Assembly (NCBI RefSeq): GCF_001528745.1
Contig: NZ_BCNS01000083.1
Location: 62,001-126,000 of the forward strand
Origin: Marinobacterium profundum
GTDB lineage: Bacteria > Pseudomonadota > Gammaproteobacteria > Pseudomonadales > Balneatricaceae
DNA: 64,000 bases
Direction: 5' to 3'
Shown piece after piece: positions 20,374 to 28,500 of the stretch. A program made the translations under genes and the position numbers. Position 1 is the stretch's first letter, and the number at the start of each line of letters is the position of its first letter. A model generated the notes under the pieces. That model was not told the DNA's origin and made no database searches. It was given only the letters and a program-made list of their open reading frames with translations.

Positions 20374-21645
20374 TCAGATCTGCAGTATGGTCTGGGTCAC
20401 TGTATTGAGGGTTTCCAGCGTCTTGGAGTTGGCCTGGAAGTTACGCTGCGCTTCGATCAAGCTGACCAGCTCCGCCGAAAGGTCAACGTTGGACTGCTCC
20501 AGTGCCGCCGAGCGCAGGCTGCCGCTCAGGCCCGAGCCCGGCGGGTTGATGATCGCAGAACCTGAATCCAGGGTCGCGGTCCATTCGGTGCCGCCACTGG
20601 GGCCAAGGCCCGCCTGATTTTCAAAAGTCGCAATGGCTACAACGCCCAGCTGTTGATTCTGGCCGTTGCTGAAGGATGCAATCATTTCACCGTTGCTGCC
20701 AAAGCTCACACCAATCAGGTCACCCTTGGTGTAACCATCCTGCTGCTGCGTTTTGACGATGGAAGTCGATGCAAACTGGGTAGTACCGGCCAGATCGAGA
20801 TCGATTGTCGTAGCGGCGTTCGCCGAGTCCGCACCCGCTATAGTGAGCTTCGAAGTGGCAGTGCCACCGATGGTGCTCAACAGGCCGTTCGTCGTATCAA
20901 ACGCAACCACTATTGCCCCTGACTCAGGATCTGCAGGGTCGATCGGGCTTCCGCCGATATCCAGAGGCTGATCTGGATCTCCGTTCAGATAGGCATACAT
21001 ATCATAAAGACCACTGCCTTCACTCTGTTCGACCAGGTTGAACTTGATCGTTTGCTGATTGCCCAGGCTATCGAAGACGGGCACCGTGGTGCTATATGAA
21101 TAACTGGACGGTTCGTCAGGGTCATACGCCAGTGTAGGAACCACCGTTGCCGCGTCTATGTTGAAGGACAGGTCAATGTTCTCGGTCGGTTTGGGCGGGC
21201 TCTCCTTCTGGTTCACGGCCAGATTGCCCACCGGCAGCAGATTGCCTTGGTCATCGACGCCATAGCCCTGCAGGTTCTTACCGTCCTTGGAGACAATATT
21301 GCCCTCTTTATCGAGTTCAAAAGCACCGGCGCGGGTATAGGTCACGCTGCCCTGGCCGTTATCGAGCTGGAAGAAGCCCGAACCGTTGATCGCCAGATCG
21401 AGGTTATTGTTGGTGAATTCGATGGTACCGGCGCCGAAGTCCTGGGCTATATCGGACACCGTCACACCTGAGCCTGCGATATTGCTGGATCCCGCCCCTA
21501 CCACGGCAGAAGCATAGATGTCGGCGAACTCGGTGCGCGAGGACTTGAAGCCCACAGTGCTGGAGTTCGCAATGTTGTTGCCGGTGACATCCAGATCGGT
21601 GGATGCCGACTTGAGCCCGGTAATTGCCGTATTGAAACCTGCCAT
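20374..21645 (-). CDS. flgE: Flagellar hook protein FlgE
   Basis: A 423-residue hook subunit. The N-terminus has the axial-protein motif (STDLDVTGNNIANSSTVGFKSSRTEFADIYA), the middle is a FlaE-type domain, and the C-terminus reads EQSNVDLSAELVSLIEAQRNFQANSKTL, ending in TVTQTILQI. It follows flgD by 64 bases and is last in the flgBCDE unit. Downstream lie the heptanucleotide arrays. Confidence 0.96.
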   Translation of the reverse strand: MAGFNTAITGLKSASTDLDVTGNNIANSSTVGFKSSRTEFADIYASAVVGAGSSNIAGSGVTVSDIAQDFGAGTIEFTNNNLDLAINGSGFFQLDNGQGSVTYTRAGAFELDKEGNIVSKDGKNLQGYGVDDQGNLLPVGNLAVNQKESPPKPTENIDLSFNIDAATVVPTLAYDPDEPSSYSYSTTVPVFDSLGNQQTIKFNLVEQSEGSGLYDMYAYLNGDPDQPLDIGGSPIDPADPESGAIVVAFDTTNGLLSTIGGTATSKLTIAGADSANAATTIDLDLAGTTQFASTSIVKTQQQDGYTKGDLIGVSFGSNGEMIASFSNGQNQQLGVVAIATFENQAGLGPSGGTEWTATLDSGSAIINPPGSGLSGSLRSAALEQSNVDLSAELVSLIEAQRNFQANSKTLETLNTVTQTILQI

Positions 21646-21709
21646 GCTGCTCTCCTGTGTGGCGCCTGCCGACTGCGCTAAATCAAATTCAGCTCAGCCT
21701 GGGCGACGC

Positions 21710-22378
21710 CTATCCGAGTTGCTTGATATCGTTGATTCCGGCGGAGCCGACATCCGTATTTACTTTCATGCCGATGCCATTCTGGCCCAGCGTCACGCTA
21801 TTGATTCGGTGCCCCATGTACAGATCCTGGGTAACAACCTTGTCATTCACCTGGGCCTGCGCCACAACGCGGTACTGGCCGGCCGGCGTATTAGCATTGC
21901 CACTCCAGACGAAACTGTGATCACCGGCGCTCTGGGCACCCATTTGCTGGGTATCCACCAGCACGCCGCTGCTGTCATAAACCGACACCCAGACGTTGGA
22001 TGCACTGCTGCCCAGTGACACCAGACCTTCGACACTGCCACCTTCAGGCAACACCGCCAGATCCGTTTTTACGTATGCCTTCTGCCCCACCATCGAAGAG
22101 GCCTGCAGCGCCGCCTGGCTGCTCATGAGCGACTGGCCGAGTTGATCCACAGAGGTGCTCAGGTTGGCAATGCTCTCAACCGTACTCATGCTGGCAATCT
22201 GTTGCATGAAGTCGGACGTATCCGCAGGGCTGGTCGGGTCCTGATTCTGCAGCTGGGCGATCATCAGCTTCATGAACATTTCACTGTCCGACTCGCTCGC
22301 GCTGGTCGCAGTGCTGTTGCTCTGATTGGTCTGGTTAATCTGATTGAAAATACTACTGTTGCTATCAATGGTGCTCAT
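21710..22378 (-). CDS. flgD: Flagellar hook cap / assembly protein FlgD
   Basis: A 222-residue hook scaffold protein that caps the growing hook and is later discarded. The conserved N-terminal segment MFMKLMIAQLQNQDPTSP is followed by FMQQIASMSTVESIANLS, and a FLG-Ig-like domain with FVWSGNANTPAGQYRV follows. It lies in the usual place between flgC and flgE. Confidence 0.95.
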   Translation of the reverse strand: MSTIDSNSSIFNQINQTNQSNSTATSASESDSEMFMKLMIAQLQNQDPTSPADTSDFMQQIASMSTVESIANLSTSVDQLGQSLMSSQAALQASSMVGQKAYVKTDLAVLPEGGSVEGLVSLGSSASNVWVSVYDSSGVLVDTQQMGAQSAGDHSFVWSGNANTPAGQYRVVAQAQVNDKVVTQDLYMGHRINSVTLGQNGIGMKVNTDVGSAGINDIKQLG

Positions 22379-22397
22379 GATCGGTTACCTCCCAGGC

Positions 22398-22829
22398 TTA
22401 CTGCCCCAGCTGCAAGGTGCGCTGAAGCATCTGCTTGGCTGTGTTCATGATGTCCGCGTTGATCTGAAAGGAGCGCGACGCCGAAATCATGTCGGCCATC
22501 TCCTCCACCACATTTACATTGGGGTAGTAAATGAAGCCATTATCATCAGCCATCGGATGATTCGGGCTGTATTCCTGACGCAGTGGCGCATCACTCTCCA
22601 CCACCTCGGCCACATGCACACCCACACCCGCCTCAAGCCCGGGAGCGGCAAAGGATTGCATGGCCTCCGGCGCTCGCACTTCGAACACAGGCTTGCGCGC
22701 ACGGTAGGTATCACCCGTGCTGGAGCTAATACTCTCGGCATTCGCCAGATTACTGGCGGTGGTGTTCAGGCGCACACTCTGGGCGTTCATTGCAGAGCCC
22801 GCGATACTGAATACGTTAGATAAAGACAT
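22398..22829 (-). CDS. flgC: Flagellar basal-body rod protein FlgC
   Basis: A 143-residue proximal rod subunit. It has the family N-terminus (VFSIAGSAMNAQSVRLNTTASNLANAES), the YRARKPVFE segment and the C-terminal motif NVNVVEEMADMISASRSFQIN. It starts 3 bases after the flgB stop, so the two are almost certainly cotranscribed. Confidence 0.96.
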   Translation of the reverse strand: MSLSNVFSIAGSAMNAQSVRLNTTASNLANAESISSSTGDTYRARKPVFEVRAPEAMQSFAAPGLEAGVGVHVAEVVESDAPLRQEYSPNHPMADDNGFIYYPNVNVVEEMADMISASRSFQINADIMNTAKQMLQRTLQLGQ

Positions 22830-22832
22830 CGC

Positions 22833-23237
22833 TTAGTTCCCGGTGATTGCCTTGCTCAACCCTTTGAACTTGCGGTTCAAAAAGTCGAAGGAAGCCTGAT
22901 AGTCGAGTGCGTTTTCGGTATAACGCGCCATTTCTTCCTGCACCTCAACGGTGTTGCCATCAACGCTCGGCTGGGTCGGAATACGGAACAACATGTCGGC
23001 TGCCAGGGATGACGGATCCGGCGTCAGCTGTTGGTGTCCGCTCTGAGTTGCCTGCATCGCAAGACCGCTGCCCGGCGCCTGCGCCCCCTGAAGCAGGCTG
23101 GCAAAATCCAGATCGCGCGCCTTGAAGCCCGGTGTATCGGCATTGGCGATATTGTTGGCAATCACCTCCGCCCGTCGGGCCCGCAACAGCGTTGCCGACT
23201 CGTGAATCCCCAGTGCGCTGTCAAAGCTGATGGTCAT
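22833..23237 (-). CDS. flgB: Flagellar basal-body rod protein FlgB
   Basis: A 134-residue proximal rod subunit. It begins MTISFDSALGIHESATLLRA and carries NIANADTPGFKARDLDF and the C-terminal region VEVQEEMARYTENALDYQ. The ATG at 23237 is preferred over one six codons upstream because AGAGG lies 7 bases before it. It is the first gene after a sigma-54 promoter, about 24 bases downstream of the expected transcription start. Confidence 0.95.
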   Translation of the reverse strand: MTISFDSALGIHESATLLRARRAEVIANNIANADTPGFKARDLDFASLLQGAQAPGSGLAMQATQSGHQQLTPDPSSLAADMLFRIPTQPSVDGNTVEVQEEMARYTENALDYQASFDFLNRKFKGLSKAITGN

Positions 23238-23272
23238 CCGCTTGCCTCTTTGCATGAATACCCATGACTAAA

Positions 23273-23287
23273 GCAATCCACATGCCA
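23273..23287 (-). promoter_or_regulatory. Sigma-54 promoter of flgBCDE
   Basis: The minus strand reads TGGCATGTGGATTGC, followed by TTT. The GG and GC doublets are 10 bases apart as sigma-54 requires, and the TGGCA and TTGC blocks match. The expected start is near 23261, 24 bases before the flgB ATG. Confidence 0.85.
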
Positions 23288-23491
23288 AAGCCGAAAAGTC
23301 CTGTAATCACGGGCGCTTAGTGTTTTGGCAGCACTGCAGGCGGCAACCTTTTACCGCTAAATGCCGGTCGGCGGCAAAGCGGCAATCCGCCCCTGCCGCT
23401 GCGGTTTACAGCCCAGGACAGACCTGACATCATCGACGGGCGCTGCCAGGCCCCACTGCGGGCGGCTCGCCAACTCAAACAGGGAATCCGC

Positions 23492-24196
23492 GTGACGCGT
23501 CCTTCTTATATATCGGCTCTCGCCCTGTTCACCTGCCTGCTCATGGCAACGACGATCCAGGCAGACACCACTGCCCAGGCTGTCGAGAACAGCGCCCGCG
23601 ACTATCTGACACAGCTGTACCAGCAACAAAATTCCGATGCCCAGATAGACGTGCGTATCAACCCGGTCAGCACTCGCCTGCGCCTGCCCGACTGCGCCTC
23701 CCCCCTGACGGTTGAAGCCCCCAGGGGCAGCGGCAGCCGTATTACCACAAGGGTTGCCTGCGAGGGGCCACAACACTGGGCCCTCTTCGTAACGGCGAAG
23801 GTCGGCATACTGCACCAGGTCATTGTCACGCGGCGCCCGGTAGGCCGCGGCGAAGTGCTTGGCCATGACGATATTGAAAGCCGGCTGCTGGATATCAGCG
23901 ATGAAACCCGCGGTTATTACCGTGCGCCCGAGGATGTCATAGGCCGCAGTGCCAGTCGCCACCTGCCCAATGCCAGCATCCTCAATGCCGGCATGCTGAC
24001 CAACAGCACTCTGATTCAGCGTGGCGACAGCGTGATCATCGAGGTCCGCTCCGGCGCCATGCACCTGCGCGCCCAGGGCACCGCATTGGAAGACGGCGAA
24101 GATGGCGCGCAGATTCGGGTGCGCAACGACCGCTCCGGCCAGGAGATCAAGGCCCGGGTGGTTGCACGCGGCCTGGTACGGCCATTGGCGCGGTAA
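23492..24196 (+). CDS. flgA: Flagellar P-ring assembly chaperone FlgA
   Basis: A 234-residue periplasmic chaperone for P-ring assembly. A signal peptide is seen at the N-terminus (ISALALFTCLLMATTIQA). The C-terminal SAF domain contains RRPVGRGEVLGHDDIE and the closing IRVRNDRSGQEIKARVVARGLVR. The start is a GTG at 23492 behind AGGGA; no suitable ATG lies nearby. It is divergent from flgB, as in many gammaproteobacteria, and is followed by a heptanucleotide array. Confidence 0.94.
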   Translation: MTRPSYISALALFTCLLMATTIQADTTAQAVENSARDYLTQLYQQQNSDAQIDVRINPVSTRLRLPDCASPLTVEAPRGSGSRITTRVACEGPQHWALFVTAKVGILHQVIVTRRPVGRGEVLGHDDIESRLLDISDETRGYYRAPEDVIGRSASRHLPNASILNAGMLTNSTLIQRGDSVIIEVRSGAMHLRAQGTALEDGEDGAQIRVRNDRSGQEIKARVVARGLVRPLAR

Positions 24197-24202
24197 GAGC
24201 AG

Positions 24203-24279
24203 GTGCGAGGGGCGAGGTGCGAGGTGCGAGGTGCGAGGTGCGAGGGGCGAGCTGAAAGCTGAAAGCTGAAAGCTGAAAG
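24203..24279. repeat. Heptanucleotide tandem array (GTGCGAG then CTGAAAG)
   Basis: Seven 7-base units of the form G(T/G)GCGAG run straight into four CTGAAAG units with no change of phase. GAGCAG precedes the array, as at 20191. It begins 6 bases after the flgA stop codon. Confidence 0.9.
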
Positions 24280-24600
24280 CGTTTGTAGCAGGGACTGAGC
24301 CTGCGAAATCCGGGAAATGAGCCTCAGGCGAATTTCGAGAATGTATCTACCAATGCCGGTCCACTGCGAGCCACCAATTACCAATCTTCGTCATTCGTGA
24401 TTGGTAGAGCGACCTCAATGCCACGCTTCAGCTTATGGCTTATGGCTTATGGCTTACAAATTACGAATCGCCAATCGCCAATCACCAATCACGGCTCCTT
24501 GAACCTAATGCCGGCCCATGACCAGGGCGAGAGTCTGGGATATACTGCAGCCTGGTAACGACGCTGTGATTAGAGCGGTAAAAGCCTTTTGAAAAAGTAC
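24280..24600. other. Gene-free flgA-flgM gap with degenerate heptads
   Basis: This spacer holds a degenerate 7-base run at 24373-24400 (ACCAATT, ACCAATC, TTCGTCA, TTCGTGA) and the cleaner array at 24431-24493. It also has a 16-base word at 24292-24307 (GGACTGAGCCTGCGAA) that recurs at 53773-53788. I see no gene in it. Confidence 0.5.
24431..24493. repeat. Heptanucleotide run with drifting unit sequence
   Basis: Nine consecutive 7-base units without interruption: GCTTATG three times, GCTTACA, AATTACG, AATCGCC twice, AATCACC and AATCACG. The unit changes along the run while the 7-base phase is kept exactly. Confidence 0.85.
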
Positions 24601-24627
24601 TAAAGTTTTGCCAGATACATCCGATAA
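24601..24627 (+). promoter_or_regulatory. Sigma-28 (FliA) promoter of flgM
   Basis: TAAAGTTT at 24601-24608 (perfect) and TCCGATAA at 24620-24627 (7 of 8) are 11 bases apart. The ATG of flgM lies about 27 bases beyond the expected start, so flgM is made under the sigma factor that its product inhibits. Confidence 0.88.
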
Positions 24628-24660
24628 ACCTCATCAGAAGCGAAATTGAGGATCAGCAGG

Positions 24661-24975
24661 ATGGTTATTGATTTCACGGGGCTGCCGCCGAAAAGTCAGG
24701 CCAGCGGAACCCGTGCCCAAACAGACAGCAACCGTGTTGGCGATCAGGCCAAGTCGCAGACAGCACCCGCCCCCAAGGCTGGCAGTGCTGCCGAGGTTCG
24801 GCTGAGCGAAGCGGCTCAGGCCCTGCAGGGTGCCGACAAGGCGCTGGCGGATACGCCCGAGGTGAATCAAAGCCGGGTGCAGGCTCTGCGTAGCGCCATT
24901 GAGTCAGGTAGTTACGAAATTAACTACGAGCGCCTTGCCCAGCGCATGGTCGACTTTGAGAGCACACTGGATTGA
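24661..24975 (+). CDS. flgM: Anti-sigma-28 factor FlgM
   Basis: A 104-residue negative regulator of flagellin synthesis. It binds FliA (sigma-28) and is exported once the hook is complete. The N-terminal half is Ser/Thr/Ala-rich and probably disordered. The C-terminal half carries the family motif (AAEVRLSEAAQALQGADK, then VQALRSAIESGSYEINYERLAQRMV). The ATG at 24661 has GAGG 9 bases upstream; an in-frame TTG lies five codons before it. FlgN follows with overlap. Confidence 0.93.
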   Translation: MVIDFTGLPPKSQASGTRAQTDSNRVGDQAKSQTAPAPKAGSAAEVRLSEAAQALQGADKALADTPEVNQSRVQALRSAIESGSYEINYERLAQRMVDFESTLD

Positions 24976-25466
24976 CACCTCTTTCGATACCGCACCAGAG
25001 CGCCTTTGACACCCTGACTCGTCAGGGTGTTGTCGTTTTGACCGATTTGCAGGCCCAGCTTGAAATCGAGTTTGCCGCCCTATCGCAGCACAACCTTGAA
25101 GATCTGCAGCAGTCCACTGCCAGCAAGCAATTGCTGCTCCAGCAACTCGCGGAATCAAACGCAGAGCGTGCACAGTTCATGACACAGTTTGGTTACAGCG
25201 CCACGCCAGACGGCATGGCACAGTGGTTTGCAGCCCTGCCAGAGGAGCTACGCCCCGCCAGCGAGGCTCTGTGGCAGACACTGCAGCAGGCACTTGAGCA
25301 GATTCAGCAACTGAATCTGCGCAATGAACAGGTGTTGCGACGCAGCAGCCGCAACAACGATCAGCTGCTGGCACTGCTGCGTGGGCAGAATCAGCGCCAC
25401 ACACTGTATGATTCCAGCGGCGGCAAGGGCCAGCTTTCAGCTCAAAATCGCCTCGGCAAAGCCTGA
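24972..25466 (+). CDS. flgN: Flagellar export chaperone FlgN
   Basis: A 164-residue, largely helical protein at the usual FlgN position after flgM. FlgN escorts the junction proteins FlgK and FlgL to the export gate. Glutamine- and leucine-rich helices (LTDLQAQLEIEFAALSQHNLEDLQ; NLRNEQVLRRSSRNN) fit the family. The start is a TTG at 24972 overlapping the flgM stop, because the only downstream ATG would remove the first third. Confidence 0.88.
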   Translation: MTPLSIPHQSAFDTLTRQGVVVLTDLQAQLEIEFAALSQHNLEDLQQSTASKQLLLQQLAESNAERAQFMTQFGYSATPDGMAQWFAALPEELRPASEALWQTLQQALEQIQQLNLRNEQVLRRSSRNNDQLLALLRGQNQRHTLYDSSGGKGQLSAQNRLGKA

Positions 25467-25548
25467 GGTTAGTCCCTCGACCCAGACCCGCTATCCAGAT
25501 CATCCCGCAATCCGAAATAGCCCCAAAACTGCCGCTATGCCGGCGGTA

Positions 25549-28500
25549 TCAGAGCGCCGCTATGCGCTGATCCACTTCGTTCATCTGCCCTCTGAACAGC
25601 GGAATAAGCCCATCGATCCTGGCCATATCCAGATCGCGGGCGGCATCCTCCAGCTGTTCGCAATACTCGCTCAGACGTATAGCACCGACCGAACGGGCGG
25701 ACGACTTGAGCTTGTGCGCCATGGCACCGACCCCGTCAGCCTCGCCATCTTCATGGGCCTGCAACAGTTCGACAGAAGTCTGCAGACCGTAGTGGCGGAA
25801 ATCCTGCAATAGCTCCAGTATCGCTTCGGGGTCATCCCCCACCAGCGCCGCCAACTCGGCAGTATCCAGCACCGCACTCTCGGTTTCGTTATCCGTCTCA
25901 CTGTCCATTACAGGCTCGTCGACAATGGCCGCCTCAACTTCGGCCTCAACTTCGGCGTCAACCTCAGCAATTGCCTCATCTACAACCCCGGCGCCATTTG
26001 CACCCACTGTAGTCACACCCGCAATGGTGCTTGGCATCCACTTGTTCAGCATGGACCGCAGCAACTCCAGCCGGGCCGGCTTGCTGAGGAAATCATCCAT
26101 GCCGATATCCTTGCAGCGCTGCGCCTCGCCCTTGAGGGCATTGGCGCTCAAGGCAATGATAGGCAGACGAGCCTGCGGGGCCTGCTCAGCCCGCAGCGCC
26201 TCGGTAAGCTGATAGCCGTCCATCTCTGGCATATGCAGATCGGTCAGCAGTACGGCGTAGTCACCCTTGCGCCACAGTTCCAGCGCCTCGAGCCCATTAG
26301 CGGCAATATCTGCGGTATAGCCAAGCAGACCCAGCTGATGCATGAGTACCTTCTGGTTCACCTTGTTATCTTCAGCCACCAAAATCAGCCGGCCCTGCTG
26401 CAACGCCTCCTCACGGGTCGGCAGCACATCAGCCTCCACGGCCTCGGGCTGACCCCATTTAACCGGCTCAAGTATCTCGCGCCGGCTGGCATAGGTTACG
26501 GCAGCCAACAGCATCTCCCGCGACAGCACATTGCCATCCACTTCAACCCGGTTAGGCCGCGCCTGGCGTGGGTAACGCCGCTTGCCGCGCTCAATCTGCA
26601 CGAAGACCAGGTCCTGGCCGGGAGCAACATCGGCGACCAGTTCAAAGCCTGGTAACTCCCGCGCCTGACGCTCTATGTCCACCACCCAGATATAGAGACC
26701 TTCACCCTGCTGTAGCTGCCAGCGTTGCGCCTCTTCAAGACTGCTCACCCTGTCGGTTACACAGCCTGCGTGCTGCAAATACAGCTGCAAATCCTCAGCC
26801 AGACTCTGCGCAGAACCCACCATCAGACAGTTCAGCCCCGCCACCTTGGAGGCGATAACAGGCGCCTGTGGCACCTCTGGCAGGCGCTCCAGCGGCAGCG
26901 ACACACTAAACACCGAGCCTTCACCGGTTGCACTCTTGACCTTGATCTCACCCTGCATCATTTTTACCAGATGCAGCGAAATCGCCAGACCCAGCCCGGT
27001 CCCCCCAAAGCGGCGGGTAGTGGAAGCATCGGCCTGTTTGAAGGCAGTGAAGAGGCTGGCCTGCGCCTTTTCGCTCATGCCGATGCCATTGTCGACCACT
27101 TCCAGCAGCACCCGCACCTGCTGCTCCGTTTCCTTCTCCAGCGAGATTCGAACCGACACCCGACCGCCGTCGCCTTCGCTGGAAAACTTGATGGCATTGC
27201 TCGCCAGATTCAGCAGCACCTGGCGTATGCGCAGCTCATCCCCCAGCAACTCCTTTTCCAGTCGCGGGTCGGTAAACATGCGCAGCTCCACGCCACGGTT
27301 GCTGGCCTGGTTATCCACCATGGCACAGCACTGCTCCACCATCGCAGTAATGGAAAAGGGCGCGGGGTCCAGCTCCAGGTGACCGGCTTCGATTTTGGAG
27401 AAATCCAGAATGTCGTCAATGATGCTCAACAGTGACAAACCGGATATGCGAATCAGATCCACCATACCCTTCTGTTTGGCTTCCAGCCGGGTCTGTTCCA
27501 GCACATCGACCATGCCAATGACGCCGTTCAGCGGAGTACGTATCTCATGGCTCATGGTGGCCAGGAACTGGGATTTCGCCTGACTCGCCTGTTCGGCGCC
27601 CTGCTGTGCCTGCTGCAACTGCTCGGTACGCGCCAGCACGCGCTGCTCCAGCTGATCATTCAACTGCTTGAGCGCAACTTCGGCCTGCTTGCGCAGGGTA
27701 ATATTTTCGTGGGACAGCACTATTCGCAGGGCACCCTCACCCACCCGGAAACAGCTGACCTTGCACAGGAACCAGTGCTGCTCATCGGCACTGTGACAGG
27801 CATATTCAAAAGTACCCTGCTTCCGTGTCCCCTGCATAACCGCCTGAATCAGCAGCGCTGCCTGGGTGCCCTCTTTCTCTGCCGGGCCACAAACACTGAA
27901 ATAGTTCACGCCGCGGCTAATCGGCTGACTCTGGCGCCAATTGTTTTCTACAAAGGCACGCCAGGACTCGTTGCAGGTAATCAGGCCGCCATCGGCATCC
28001 AGCACCACTATATGCACATTGAGGGCATTGATCAGCGCTCGCATAAAGCCTTCACTGCCTCGCAGCTGAGCCGTACGGGCCACAACGCGCCGCTCCAGAG
28101 TGGCGTTGGCCTCATGCAGCTGCTGCTCGCTGGCCTTGAGTGCCAGCTCGAGCTGTTTCTTGTCGTGGATATCGGTGTGGGTACCGGAAATATACAGTGG
28201 CTTGCCGCTTTCACTTCGACTCAGAGCACCGGCACTAGTGCGGATCCAGCGCCAGTCACCGCTGGATGTGCGCAGCCGGTGATCATGTTCGTAAACTTCG
28301 CACCGTCCCTGCAGCAGGTCATCCATGGCCTGTTCCAGCATCGGCTTGTCGTCCGGATGTACCAGATCTGCCCAGGTCTCGTAGCTGTGCTCCAGCTCCT
28401 CCAACCGATAGCCCAGCATACTGGCCCAGCAGCCGCTGTACTGAATTTCGCCTCTGACCAGATCCCAATCCCAGAAGCCAAGCCTGCTGCCATCAATAAT

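Noticed and set aside
19977-20617. Plus-strand frames with Arg-Phe-Glu-Val repeats
   Set aside because: They only translate the 7-base array and antisense flgE. The period 7 gives a repeated heptapeptide in all frames without any sign of selection.
20191-24493. Possible CRISPR array
   Set aside because: Units are 6-7 bases with no spacers, and no cas genes are present.
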